A stretch of 64,000 nt of DNA from Lotus japonicus (GCF_012489685.1 NC_080042.1:46428066-46492065); one strand, 5' to 3'; positions 30,593 through 41,852 are shown, numbered from the stretch's first letter. Translations and numbers: made by a program. The notes: a model not told the origin generated them from the letters alone.

Positions 30593-33500
30593 TTATGAGA
30601 CCTTCCTGAAAAGGTTCTTCATGCCATAACCAACACACTTGAGAAACACTGATTGTGTATTTGGATCTGGTTGGATAATAAACTTCAAATTGAGAAAGTC
30701 CCTTATGTTTCTCAGTGTCTCAATCCCATGCTGGGAAAGTTTTCCAACACGAACCTTGGAAACATCTTGAGGACATAGAGCACAAAGAAGAAATAGCAAA
30801 CCCTGGAAACAATAAATGTTGAAAAACTAATATTAGGGGAAGCCCTCAGTTTTGGACAATGGAGGCAAATTTCATCATATTCACAGCTCCTTCAAACCCA
30901 GAAGTGAGAAAATGAAATTGTCGTCAACTTATTTCAGAACTGAAGAATATTACTTATACCTCTACTACGACGAACAAATTACAAACTACAAGAAGGAGGT
31001 GATATGCTCCCAAACTGATTTCATTCTATCAAGGAAATAAGATAGAAAACTTAGCACAAGCTACAAAGTCATATCATGCGAATTAGAGTTTCCAACATAG
31101 GGTTTTTGTTTAGCATTTGCATGTAGAGAATAAATAGGAATAGTCAAGCCTCTTTGAGATAAAATGGAGGAAACTAAAGGGTAAAAATAAAGGCTCTTTG
31201 AGAGAGATTTTGGAGCAAGGATTTTGGGAGACAAAAATGTTTATGACACGTGGAACAAGATGACTAAACGGATTAGAAGGGTAGCATAAGAGTTACTAGA
31301 AAAATTAACCGGTTTTGAGCCAAAAGGTAAAGATTCTTGGTGGTGGGAGAAGAGTGTGCAACAAAATATTAGGTCAGAAGGGAATTATAAAAACGAACTT
31401 GAATAAATAGGATAGTTAAGAAAAACAATAAGATGGTAAGCCAAGCTAGAGCAAGATAGTTTTGATGGTTTACATAAATCTTTAAGCACCAAACTGCAAA
31501 GTAGTATATTATCTACTGGCTTGTTAAAAATAGAGAGAAATAATAGAGACCTGAACCAAGTGATGTGCATCAAGTATGATGAAGGAAAAGCATTAGTCTC
31601 ATAACAAGATATCAAGAAAAGGTCAAGAGCTATTTTGATGCGTTTTTTTGAGTGAAGGACACAAGTATTCTTTAAACTCTGATACACTTAACACTAGTGA
31701 GGATGACCAAAATTACACTTACTATCCATGAACTCGAGACTTTGAAGTGAAAGAAGGAATTGAAGAGTACGTGTAAGGATAAGGCAGTTAGACAAGATAA
31801 TATACCGATAGAGATATTAAAAGTGTGAAAAGAGAAACGCATGAGATGACGCATGCCTCACAAAACGAGATTGAGATCCAAGAGCATGTTGAAGGAATGG
31901 AGGAGTAGTTAGGGACTTAGGGCATGCTTATTTGCAGTTTTCAAAACAGATTTCAAATACGATCTGGAGTTTTTGAAAACAGTTCTCATTTTCAGTTTCT
32001 AAAACTAAAAACAAAAACAACTAAAAGATGTTGATAGGAACCCAATTATTAGGAATAGGCCCAATACTACTAGAGTCCATGAAAGTAAGAGGAAGAGGTG
32101 CAATGCACCAAATCTTTTCCCTTGAGAGGAGTAACCGCTTGCTGAGGTGGCATGAGCTGTGCAGGTAGAGAGAGAGAGAGAGATTGGGGATTATATAAGC
32201 ATGTATTGTGTGAGAGAGAAGGTAGGCTTGATTTGGGATTAGGCTTGGGAGAGTAGAGGCACTCTCGAATTGCCTCAGTTTCTTATCTTTAATTTTCTAC
32301 TGTTATTTGTAATTCCCTAAAACACTGCTTCTGGGTATTTTCCAGAGGATTCAGTGTTCATCTATCCTATTTTCACTCTTAGTCATTGTACTATTTTCTG
32401 GTTCCTAACATTGGTATCAGAGCACCGATCTAGGTGCTGTGGTAGCCATTGATTCATGAAGATGTTTCCAGAGTTTGATGGGAGATGGGCTTATGGATGG
32501 ATCATCACAGTGGAGCAACACTGTGAGGCCAAAGGAGTATCTGAAGAAAAGAAATTCTCAGAGGCAGAGAAGGCGTTGACACATGATGCGCTGATTTGGT
32601 GGTATGACTGGAAAAGAAGAAATCAGAGGGCAACATGGATGGATTTTGTGACAGCATTACTAAGAAAATTCGAACCAGATTCTGATTCGTTCCTACCAGA
32701 TCCAGTTCAAGATACAGGGGAGGAAGAAACTCAGAGGGATGAAGCCAGAATAGCCAAAGCCACCAACCTGGAACTGAGAAGAAATTGGTGTGAAGAATGG
32801 GTCCAGTTTCATAGCAGTGAAGATGAACGGCTCGAAGATGACGGAATTTCAAAGAACAAGAGAAGTGAGGCGATTCCGACGGAGATCATCGTAACTACGC
32901 CGGAGGAAGAAGCTGGAGCAAAAAGGAACGAGCAGCAACCACCACCTAAACCAACGGATCTGGTTTTAGTAGCAGGGGTTCACGCGGTGGGGAATCTGAC
33001 CAAGGTTACGGAACGTCAAGATCGCGGTTCAGCTCCGGCAAGGTTCACCACCATGGCTAATCGGCGACCACCACCCAAGCCGCCAAACTGGGTTTCACTA
33101 GCAGTGGCTGAGGAGAAGCAAATAGATGCGACCTTGGAAGAGGTAGCATCAAACGCGAAAAAGGATTGCGTTTTGGGAATCAAAACCCAGGAAAGGGTAA
33201 AACTGGAATTTCAACATTTGAGCTCCACTTTTGACCTAATGGGCTTGGCCCAACAGGTTAGTAGTTGTGTTGTAATACAAAAATTGTTTCAAAAACCTCA
33301 AAGTGCTCAGGGCAGAATAGAGTGTTATTTAAATAACTTGGGCCCAGTGTTTGACACAAGGTACCATGGCCCAACAGTAAGTATACAAAACAAGCCTTTC
33401 AGTAAAATAAATTCTGAAATTATATTGGCTCAAGTTGGGAACGCTGTAGATGGAGAACAGGGGGAAGCTTACGTTCTTCACCCTAGAGCATCAATCATTC

Positions 33501-36500
33501 TCCCTTCTCCTATTTCTCCAGTGTATGTGAGTCAGCTAGAACTACCCAGGCCTGAATTGCATATGGATGGGGTGAGAGAAGTTATTCCAAGTAAAGACAC
33601 TCCCAGGGGCAGAGAGAACATCGGAGTGAAGAGTAGAATTGATATTCAGACATTTGCTGGTACCCGTGTTTCATCTTCATTAGCAATTGCAAACATGCAG
33701 AAAATCCAACACTCACCCAAAACTTTTGATACCATGGTGGGGTCATGCCTATGGCAAGGAAAACCAAGCTATAGTTGTACTGAGTTACATAGACTGAGGG
33801 GGGGACTTGAACAGAATTGGAAGCATTGCCAAGTGATAGTCAATTATTGGGAGAATTTGAAGCTACAACCTCATGAATTAGGGTCATTAGATAAGACATC
33901 TAATCAGAATTTAAATGCTGATGTTGGCTCTAAGGGAAGTTGTGTTTTCTCATTTGCCTTGAGCTTTACACATTGGGATCCTGGAGGTTGTTCTTACTTC
34001 TCAGCAACAATTGGGTCAACAAGTGTTGCCTCATGTTGGCTCATTGTCTCTACCGGATTAGAATTTGAATTTCAAAACCGGGGTTCACAAGTTACTGAGT
34101 TCAACAAAATAAGGGGAAGACAAGAACATATTGCGCGGCATCAACCTTTTGGGAGTACTTTGAGTTCTTTTCACTTTTGTTCGCATGGAAGTAGAGGGCT
34201 GATTTTTCATGGTGACTCTACTACTGGTCGAGTTAAGGATTTGTGGGCTCATTATATGTTTGATAATGGGGAATACTGCTGCTTGCTTCTTGTATCATGG
34301 TTAGAAGAAGAGCTAGTACCTGAAATGTTGAGTACTATTCTGAGGGCACTAGATCAACTAAGTGCTCAAGCATATCAGCTGCAAAGACCACTGGAATTGC
34401 TGACTGGAAATTGGCTAAATTCTCTGTCACAGCTTCATAAATCAAGGTTACTAGCTGAGGAACCCTATCAGGCATTCAATGTTGGTTCTCATGGGAATTT
34501 CAAGGAGATATTGAGCATGGGAATGGAGGAGTATGAGCTGAAGAAGACTTTGGCAACTCCACAGCAAAATCAACCTCTTTTGCTTATGTTCTTAGCAGAG
34601 AATGAACTGTCAATACAGACTGCACAAGCGATGACAGCAATTCTAGGTTCTCTGGTTGCATTACACGGATTGATTACATGGCAAAATCTGCTGGACCAAG
34701 ATGATTTAGCGGTTGAGTCAAAGGGAAATTATGATCTCGCATATGCCCGAAGCTTGTCTTGTTTTACATTGGAATTCAAGGGGCTGTTCTGATTTTTCAG
34801 CAACAACTTGGCCCACATCTTTTCAACAATGGGATCCAGGTGGTGGATTCTATAGTCCATACCCATATTCTGCAGGGAAGTGGATCAAAGGGAGGCTGTT
34901 ACAGGTCACTTTGGGGGCAGCAACATACATTCAAGAAGGATTTTCCACATCCATCCTTGAGGACAAGGATGTTTGGAGGGGGGGAGTGATGATAGGAACC
35001 CAATTATTAGGAATAGGCCCAATACTACTAGAGTCCATGAAAGTAAGAGGAAGAGGTGCAATGCACCAAATCTTTTCCCTTGAGAGGAGTAACCGCTTGC
35101 TGAGGTGGCATGAGCTGTGCAGGTAGAGAGAGAGAGAGAGAGATTGGGGATTATATAAGCATGTATTGTGTGAGAGAGAAGGTAGGCTTGATTTGGGATT
35201 AGGCTTGGGAGAGTAGAGGCACTCTCGAATTGCCTCAGTTTCTTATCTTTAATTTTCTACTGTTATTTGTAATTCCCTAAAACACTGCTTCTGGGTATTT
35301 TCCAGAGGATTCAGTGTTCATCTATCCTATTTTCACTCTTAGTCATTGTACTCTGATACCAATGTTAGAAACCCGGTTTTTCAGCAAGGAAATGTAGAAA
35401 CAATGTTAGACACTAGGAATAGAACTAGAAAATAGAGGTGGAATTGCATAATATCACTGAACCCTCTGGTAGAAACCCAGAAGCAGTGCTGCAGAAGATT
35501 ACAGAGAAAAGGAAAAATGAAAAGATAGCAGAGGCAAATTAGAGAGTGCCTCTATTCTCTCCCAAGTCCAAGCCTAATCCCAATTCAAGCCTACCTTCTC
35601 TCTCACACAATACATGCTTATATAATCCCCAATCTCTCTCTCTCTCTCTACCTGCACAGCTCATGCCACCTCAGCAAGCGGTTACTCCTCTCAAGGGAAA
35701 AGATTTGGTGCATTGCACCTCTTCCTCTTACTTTCATGGACTCTAGTAGTATTGGGCCTATTCCTAATAATTGGGTTCCTATCAGATGTTTTCAGTTTCT
35801 GTTTTTAGTTTTCAGATATCAGTTTTCTAAATGTTGGAAAACATGTCATTCAAACTGTTTTCTTCTTAAAATTGTTTCTGAAAATTGTTTTAAAAACTGA
35901 AAACTAAAACTGCAATCAAACAAGCCCTTAATAAAGATTCGGATCTAGGACTACTTAATCCCTATCTTACAGACCAAAGGGCTATTCAAAATAGCGCAAA
36001 TTATAGAAGTATTGAACTTCCGAGTTATACTATGAACTGAATAAGATTTAAACAAGAGACCCACATCTCAAGAGAACCAATTCAGTTTTATGCCATGAAG
36101 ATTAAAAATGGAAGCTATAAGCTATTTATTGGCACGATGATTGGTGGAAACTGGAAAAATATTAAGTAACGGTAATTATCAACACACTAGAACTATCTTA
36201 GAGATGAAAATCGGATAACATGCAAAAGTTTCACGTTTCAAGTATCTTGGGTCCATTGTATAAAATGACAATGAAACATAGGAGATATAAACCATTGGAT
36301 TCAAGAATGGTAGATAAAGGGGAAGAATGCATTAGTGTGATTTGCGATAGAAAAGTACCACTCAAACAAAAAACTTTACTACACAACTAGAATACCTACA
36401 ATATTTTATGGGTCATAATATTGGGTGATAAAATACCAGCAAGAAAGTAAACTTCGAGTAGTAGAGAAGAGAATGTTAAAATGAATGAATAATTACACAA

Positions 36501-39500
36501 GACAAGATAGAATTAGATATAGAATCATTAGAGAAAAGGTTGGGGTGGCTAATATTAGAGAAATGAATGAGTAAGGGCTATCCTGGACATATCTCTAGTA
36601 TGGGACTTCTCAAAACACACCCTTACGCTCAGGGCTGGACATTTGGAACTTGGAATATGCAAGAATGAACATCATGGACCACACACAGGTGGTTTCCACT
36701 CTCCACTAAACAGATCTAGGATAGGATCTGATACCATATTCGAATTTGGAAGGCCTAACTCTACCCCAAAAGCTAGCTCAAGAGGTGAGGATAACCTTCA
36801 CATATATAAGGGCTATCTTGGTCATATCTCTAATCAATGTGTGACTCTGATACCAGATTCGAATTTGGAAGGCCTAACTCTACCCCAAAAGCTAGCTCAA
36901 GAGGTGAGGATAACCTTCACATATATAAGGGCTATCTTGGCCATATCTCTAATCAATGTGTGACTTTTCAACATAACAATGAATGAACTCTAAACCACTT
37001 GGTCATAGAGGCTCTAATACCATGTCAAGAACCAATTATTCCAAAAGCTTAAGCTGTTGAGTAAGAGACACATGAATGGTTTTATATTATGTAAACTTAA
37101 TGCAGCATAACAAAACATCGTGGTGCAGACTAATTCATGGAGATAACCCTACCTAGTGGATAAAGACAACATATGTTGGTTGTTGGCACTAAATTACAAA
37201 ATTCAAGATGACACAAAATCAGAAAATTCTGTGACATGCCTCCAAAATAATTTCATAATAGGAGGGAATTGCCCAAAATGCATGTGGTAGAAAGGACAGA
37301 GGGTAACAACATGATTTTTTTTTCCAAGGGTGACATGCCACAAGAAGTGATTGTTGAAGAGAATGAATCAGAGTTTCCTGAAACAAACTGGACAGGTAGC
37401 ATTCCAGTAGAGGAGGAAAAAATTCTAGAGACATACAAAAGGGAGGATAGTGCAAGGGGGGAAAAGGGGATGAGGGAAGACGAAGGTACAGAAAATTGTA
37501 TAGAAAAAGGAGCGATCTCTGGCCAGACCATGTTTTTTTTTCTTTCTATTGTAAGGAGTTTACCACTCTATAATCTATATTCAATCTGTTCAGTACTAGT
37601 TCCTGTCAACTGGAATCATATATAAGGAATTCACCTTCATACTACTATCTGTTTAATACCAGCATATATCATTTGGTAAAGAGGATTAAAGTGGGCTGAA
37701 AATTCTAACATACTAACCTGATGTGTTGAATCTACAACTCCACATTGAGCTATCTCCCCTAGTAAAGCATTAGCAATCTCCTTCCCAATATCTTCTGGGG
37801 GCATCAGATCCCTTTTCACATCATCTGCAAGGCTAGAAGTATCTTCATCCCTAGCATGAGAAGCAGCAGTATCTGCAGAGATGAAGCACCCAGAAGTAGT
37901 CTCCGCAACAAGTGAAATTCCATATCCAGGTGAGCTGTGGAAGCAAACAACCGGTTAAATAAAAGGAATTATGTTTTAAATTTTTAATCCAATATGATTT
38001 TCTTTTTTCGAACAAATATATATATCTGAAACTCAAATTAAATATTCAAGAAAATCTACCAAATGAAAGGAATCATACTTTCCTGCCTGTGGCCCTGATC
38101 TGTGATCAGAAAAAAGGTGCACATCAGAAAGTAGGGGATTGACAATTCCACGGGTAGCCTTAATCATGCTATTTTCAAACTGAGTAGACACTCTGACTGA
38201 AAACGTAGTTCCTCTAATCTTTTTAACAAACCCCTCATCAATCCAATTAACTGCCTGCAAGGAAGAACACATAAGATAACAAAATAAATTTAAATTGAAG
38301 AGAAAAAATACAAAAACTTACCATGAGACTCTGAACAACAGGAAGCGACAAAGTAACTTCGCCACCACCATTTGGTGGTACTCCACGACTCTCTATTTTA
38401 AGATCCAAGCCTTCTGAGGGAACTCCAAAGCGCTTTAATATGGGAAAAGCAGTAGACTTGAAGGTATCAACCGAAGGATCCTTAGAATCATTTGTGATTC
38501 CTGATAACAATATATTGAGCAGTTTTAATTTGCACCATCAGGATATTTTTTGAATGGTCCTTCTGTTCTAGTTTTGAAGCTTTAAGTGCTTTCTTTATCT
38601 TTTTATTTCTTTCTTTTAATTGAAGAAACATCATTAGAGAGATAAGAAGAAATACAACTAGGCAGGAAAGTTAACAACATGATTTAAAAAAATATATATA
38701 TCAATAAAGAAAAAAAACAAGGTGCAAGTTCATGATAGCAAACACTGTAGAAGCATCCATGAGCAGAAGAGCAAAACATCACGAGAAGCATAAAACATAA
38801 TTCGACCCCAAATCAAAATTGGACGCAGAGAAACCACTTTAAGGTTACAAATATTAGTCCATGGCAAAAAGAAAAAGGAGAAGATAGACATGCTGCATTG
38901 CATTCCAACCATCCACTCCATAGGACTAATAACTGTAGCTGAAATTTAAAATTGGTCTACCTCATTCTAAGAAAAACCTTTATATTAAACCAAACCACAA
39001 AAAAATTGGTAAAGGACACACTCAATGCTCTCAGATAATCCCAAAAAGGTTGTTTAAAAAGTACGTAGCCCTTTAGTAGTGCAAGAATAAGTTTCCAACA
39101 GTATCTGACTTATATCACAGCATGAATGTCTCGTTAAGGACAAACAAGAAACTGAGTGAACTTAACAAAAAGAAAGAGCAACAGGAAATCAGAGTTATAC
39201 CTTTGAGCTTGATGGTGAGGGGTTCCTTTGCAAATAAACCTAGCACAATGAGTGGCTCTAGGAAATAACCAATGGATCTTGAGAGACCACACTCGTGGGC
39301 ATGATATTGTTTGCCACCCATAATAGTTCCCGGCTTGTACTTCAATTTAGTACCTGTCCATGCACAATGAGAATAAATTCCATGTTATGGATTTGGCTCC
39401 CCTCTAAAGTGAGTCAGTCACTAATTTTTCGACTATACCATATAAAGTGACTATCTCACTTTAGAGAAGCAAAATACCCATGTCATCACAATCATTAACT

Positions 39501-39883
39501 AAAAATCAACAGTTGAAATTGTAATCATAAACTTGCACATGTACAACAAGTTATGGTATTCTTCAAATCTCAACCATTAATTTTTTCGACTTTACCATAT
39601 AAAGTGACTCTCACTTTAGAGGAGCGAAATCCCCATTTATTATAGCAGCCAACCTCAACTAACAAAATTACAAATTACCAGTTTCATTGATTTCAACATG
39701 ACAATCATCGCAAACCATCTCAAACAACCGGAGGAGCGAAATCTCGTGGCTGTGAAGACCAGGCCACGTCTCATCAGCGCGTATGTCCTCAATGAGAATG
39801 GGAGTGGAGGAAAGAGTGGCGAGAAGCAACCGTTGCCGGAAGCTCTGGCTTCCCTTCAACCTCTTGTAAGCCATCTTCCCCAT
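30593..39883 (-). CDS. RCL1: RNA 3'-terminal phosphate cyclase-like protein
   Basis: Six coding exons on the minus strand: 39883-39679, 39353-39201, 38500-38322, 38254-38079, 37934-37718 and 30802-30593. Every junction has a GT donor and AG acceptor and keeps frame, giving about 379 residues, close to the usual length. Recognisable blocks in order are SQSFRQRLLLATLSSTPILI, SRSIGYFLEPLIVLGLF, ESRGVPPNGGGEVTLSLPVV, HRSGPQAG, SPGYGISLVAETTSG, GVVDSTHQ, LCALCPQDVSKVRVGKL and ILKC-like FLKCVGYG. The family (yeast Rcl1p, plant RCL1) acts in the nucleolus in early 18S pre-rRNA cleavage with Bms1 and the U3 particle, and lacks cyclase activity. The codon split by the exon 4/5 junction gives Asn. The last intron is about 6.9 kb because of transposon insertions. 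No stop or frameshift is seen in the exons, so the gene looks functional. Confidence 0.92.
31230..31919 (+). pseudogene. RTE-type LINE, endonuclease-RT linker part, decayed
   Basis: Plus-strand translations across several frames give SWWWEKSVQQNI, SFDGLHKSLSTK and RDLNQVMCIKYDEGKAL. Then, near the end, a degraded DNIPIE-like block appears. These are characteristic of the region between endonuclease and reverse transcriptase in plant RTE LINEs. Stops and frameshifts are frequent. It lies in the last intron of RCL1, antisense to the gene, and is interrupted by the MITE at 31920. Confidence 0.55.
32032..32410 (+). repeat. 5' LTR of the non-autonomous element
   Basis: Starts TGATAGGAACCC and ends CCTAACA just before the primer site. 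A TATA box lies in GGATTATATAAGC (about 32190-32202), following a (GA)n run. Confidence 0.9.
32456..34792 (+). CDS. Gag-like single ORF of a non-autonomous LTR element (778 aa)
   Basis: An intact ATG-to-TGA frame 45 bases after the primer site. Residues 1-75 (FDGRWAYGWIITVEQHCEAK, then ALIWWYDWKRRNQRATWMDF) match the Ty3/gypsy Retrotrans_gag pattern, including the aromatic-rich centre. An acidic region and a Pro-rich basic region follow (KPPPKPP-type runs, about 160-215). The remaining 560 residues show no protease, RT, RNase H or integrase motif and no CCHC knuckle. This fits the TR-GAG type of non-autonomous element, which would use enzymes supplied by other elements. The long frame without any stop, together with near-identical LTRs, indicates a recently mobile copy. 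The role of the C-terminal part is unknown. Confidence 0.7.
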   Translation: MKMFPEFDGRWAYGWIITVEQHCEAKGVSEEKKFSEAEKALTHDALIWWYDWKRRNQRATWMDFVTALLRKFEPDSDSFLPDPVQDTGEEETQRDEARIAKATNLELRRNWCEEWVQFHSSEDERLEDDGISKNKRSEAIPTEIIVTTPEEEAGAKRNEQQPPPKPTDLVLVAGVHAVGNLTKVTERQDRGSAPARFTTMANRRPPPKPPNWVSLAVAEEKQIDATLEEVASNAKKDCVLGIKTQERVKLEFQHLSSTFDLMGLAQQVSSCVVIQKLFQKPQSAQGRIECYLNNLGPVFDTRYHGPTVSIQNKPFSKINSEIILAQVGNAVDGEQGEAYVLHPRASIILPSPISPVYVSQLELPRPELHMDGVREVIPSKDTPRGRENIGVKSRIDIQTFAGTRVSSSLAIANMQKIQHSPKTFDTMVGSCLWQGKPSYSCTELHRLRGGLEQNWKHCQVIVNYWENLKLQPHELGSLDKTSNQNLNADVGSKGSCVFSFALSFTHWDPGGCSYFSATIGSTSVASCWLIVSTGLEFEFQNRGSQVTEFNKIRGRQEHIARHQPFGSTLSSFHFCSHGSRGLIFHGDSTTGRVKDLWAHYMFDNGEYCCLLLVSWLEEELVPEMLSTILRALDQLSAQAYQLQRPLELLTGNWLNSLSQLHKSRLLAEEPYQAFNVGSHGNFKEILSMGMEEYELKKTLATPQQNQPLLLMFLAENELSIQTAQAMTAILGSLVALHGLITWQNLLDQDDLAVESKGNYDLAYARSLSCFTLEFKGLF
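34990..35352 (+). repeat. Second LTR (plus orientation), 3'-truncated
   Basis: Identical to the 5' LTR by eye except for one extra GA unit in the microsatellite. It stops after GTCATTGTACT, losing the last 16-18 bases of U5 (TTTTCTGGTTCCTAACA). It is joined there to an antisense primer site. Confidence 0.85.
35351..35784 (-). repeat. Antisense primer site and third LTR (inverted)
   Basis: CTCTGATACCAA (35351-35362) is the inverse of the primer-binding site. It is followed by a 422-bp LTR in antisense, ending CCTATCA at 35784. Its U3 is essentially identical to that of the other two LTRs, but its R-U5 part differs clearly (it ends CGGGTTTCTAACA before the primer site), so its U5 comes from a related subfamily. 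Confidence 0.85.
35931..36580 (+). pseudogene. RTE-type LINE, reverse-transcriptase C-terminal part, decayed
   Basis: Frames give VSRFKYLGSIV, then HRIQEWW-like text, a degraded TRIPTIFYGS (family: RPALLYGTE), VVEKRMLK and DRIRYRIIREKVGVANI. These are the conserved end blocks of plant RTE LINE RT. The central part of the RT between this and the 31230-31919 piece is missing. The orientation matches that piece, so both are likely one old element. Confidence 0.6.
36720..37040 (-). mobile_element. TRIM-like LTR fragments, including a 119-bp tandem duplication
   Basis: A unit of 119 bases (about 36724-36842) is repeated directly (36843-36961) with few differences. In antisense each has a TATA-like TTATATATGTG, the block GAGCTAGCTTTTGGGGTAGA and a primer-site-like CTGGTATCAGAG. 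This order is typical of SMART/Katydid-type TRIM LTR ends. A third partial primer-like site (ACATGGTATTAGAGCC, antisense) lies near 37010-37030. All are inside the last RCL1 intron. Confidence 0.5.
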
Positions 39884-40330
39884 TCTTCTACCCTACAACG
39901 CACAAAGCGAGAAACATCTTGAAATTAGGGTTAGCACAAAAACAAGAGAGATTGTTAGCAATCTGAAGCAGAAAACATCACAGGCAATATCAAAGCCAAC
40001 AATATATACTACTTGAAGCAAAAAATCTACTGTGAACTCTATTGTCATGTTAGAATGTTGCATGATGAGGCAAGGTTGAAGCTAACATTGTTTTTTGTTT
40101 TTTTCACATAGAGAATGAAAACTTGTGATATTAGGAAGAAACAAGTCAATATTTACATAGAAACGACGGAGGGTAACGACCTGTGATGGCGAGACAGAGC
40201 GATGACGAGCACGAGCGGTGGCGACGGAGGCTGGGGACTAGAGTGCGGCGGCGAGCACAGGGTGAGGACTGCTGAACTTAAGTCTTAAAGGGGATTGTGT
40301 TGTTTCTCTTTGTCTAATTTATACTTTTCA
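39884..40330 (-). promoter_or_regulatory. RCL1 5' UTR and promoter region
   Basis: Upstream of the RCL1 ATG. A GC-rich block (about 40185-40270) stands out from AT-rich surroundings and probably belongs to the transcribed leader, possibly with a 5'-UTR intron. No clear TATA box was identified. Boundaries are inferred from composition only. Confidence 0.3.
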
Positions 40331-40699
40331 GTTTTAGAATATTAATTAATTATTTTTCCATTTTAATTAATTAATTAAGAAATTTACAAGTTATCATATC
40401 CGGACCGGTGAGGGTACCGGTTCAAGGTTCACTGGTTCAACTGTGATCCGACCGATTTTACCGCTATAAATTAAACAATATTATTTTTAAAATAAATATA
40501 ATATTGAATAAAAAATATCCACAATTTCATATTTCAAATGAAAATTACTTGTCAAAATTAAAAATAGTACACACCAAAATAGTAGGTTTAATTTTAGTAA
40601 CAATAGATAACATTAACAGTACCCATTATCCAAAATTTGAAAGAGAATAAAGTAGTAAATACTATCAACTATCATAAGTCATAACAGTCATGATGCCGA

Positions 40700-40925
40700 T
40701 ATGTTGGGATCTTCAGAAGCTCCACTAGCTGCACCACCATAGCTTCCAGCATTTTCTTCTTCACCTAATTTAACAACATGGAGAAAAGTAGAAAATCATC
40801 AATGTCAACAGCATCAAATTCGGGGGTTGTTTCTTCCTCAGCAACCCAAAAATCAAGATTGTCAATGGATTCATAATCAATAGGATCATAAGCTCTCTTG
40901 TTGTGAACCAACCTAGAAAGACAAT
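40700..40925 (-). pseudogene. hAT-type transposase C-terminal remnant
   Basis: The minus strand reads RLVHNKRAYDPIDYESIDNL followed by DFWVAEEE and an acidic end with a stop. This resembles the extreme C-terminus of plant hAT transposases, after the dimerisation domain. Nothing else of the gene is visible. It lies directly beside the 3' LTR of the large Sirevirus. Confidence 0.45.
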
Positions 40926-40980
40926 AAAAACGTAAATAACAATTTAATTAAGTTAAACTAATGACATGATTTAAATAAAG

Positions 40981-41852
40981 TGAAATTCTAGATCCCTTAG
41001 AACAGATGTCCTGCACGATGCTGGGACAATCGATTAGAACAATATGACTGAAAATGCACAAACACAGGTACAAATAAAAAGAACAAGACACAGCAAGTTG
41101 TTAACCCAGTTCGGTGAAACTTCACCTACGTCTGGTTAGCTTTCGCCCAAAGAAAAGGAATTCCACTATCTCCAGATCTAGGTGTTATAGACACACATGA
41201 ACACATCAAGTTCATTGTTCTTAACCTAATCTACCCAGTGGTCTTCTACTTAGATCCACAGCCTAAGTCTGAGAGCTCCTCTCACTTTTCCTCAATCACT
41301 GCCTCAGTGATTGGTAACAACAATAACTCAAAGTTTGTTTGACACTCAAACGCAACACAGAACAAGGTCTTACTTTATAGAATCAATGAGCAAGACTTGT
41401 TCACAATCAACAACGACAAAGAACAACTTACACTCTAAAAAAACACTCAATCTTCAATATAATTCTCCGTGTCTTCAAGCTCCAGTTCTTTGTCCTTTTA
41501 TACTTCAGCAGAGGCGGCACTAGGGTTTCTTGGGCTGAAGAACAAATCTAATCCAACTCATATCAGCACAGAATCGTCCAAGATATGATATGAGTGATTA
41601 ACGACTTAAGAATAGAAACAAATCTCCAATCACTGATTTGTTCCAACAATAAACAACCCGCGTATATCTCCCTTTAATAAGTTACTTGAATCTCAAGTAA
41701 TAACAAATCACATCCTCTAAACTAATAACAAAGGGACCCACATTGCACGCCAGTAAGGACACATGTCTTGACCTTCACAAAAGCAGATGTCACAACATCG
41801 GCTAGGACATCAGGTTGTTTTTAACAAAATGTATGACAACAAAGGAACAACA
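40981..41852 (-). repeat. 3' LTR of the large Sirevirus (872 bp)
   Basis: On the plus strand it runs from TGAAATTCTAG to GGAACAACA, next to a PPT (antisense ATCTCCCCCTTTGTC, 41853-41867). It matches the 5' LTR from 51678. The outside flank is TAAAG (40976-40980), the expected target copy. Confidence 0.9.

Larger units (their letters stand above)
32032..35784 (+). mobile_element. Young non-autonomous LTR retrotransposon with inverted third LTR
   Basis: Order: 5' LTR (32032-32410), primer site TTGGTATCAGAGC (32411 on), one long ORF, PPT (GGAGGGGGGGAGTGA, to 34989), plus-oriented LTR lacking its last bases (34990-35352), antisense primer site, and a complete antisense LTR (35363-35784). GATGT flanks the whole unit (32027-32031 and 35785-35789), so it inserted as one molecule. 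The first two LTRs differ only by one GA unit over about 363 bases, so the insertion is very recent. Confidence 0.85.
31920..35927. mobile_element. Tourist-like MITE split by an LTR retrotransposon
   Basis: The left end GGGCATGCTTATTTGCAGTTTT (31920 on) is inversely matched by the right end AAACTGCAATCAAACAAGCCC (to 35927). TTA lies directly outside both (31917-31919 and 35928-35930), as in PIF/Harbinger MITEs. The MITE itself is about 250 bases: 31920-32031 plus 35790-35927. The rest is the nested LTR element. Confidence 0.65.

Noticed and set aside
40430..40470. Terminal sequence of another transposon (ACCGGTTC and GGTTCAAC repeats)
   Set aside because: Short, degenerate and without a matching partner end or target duplication.
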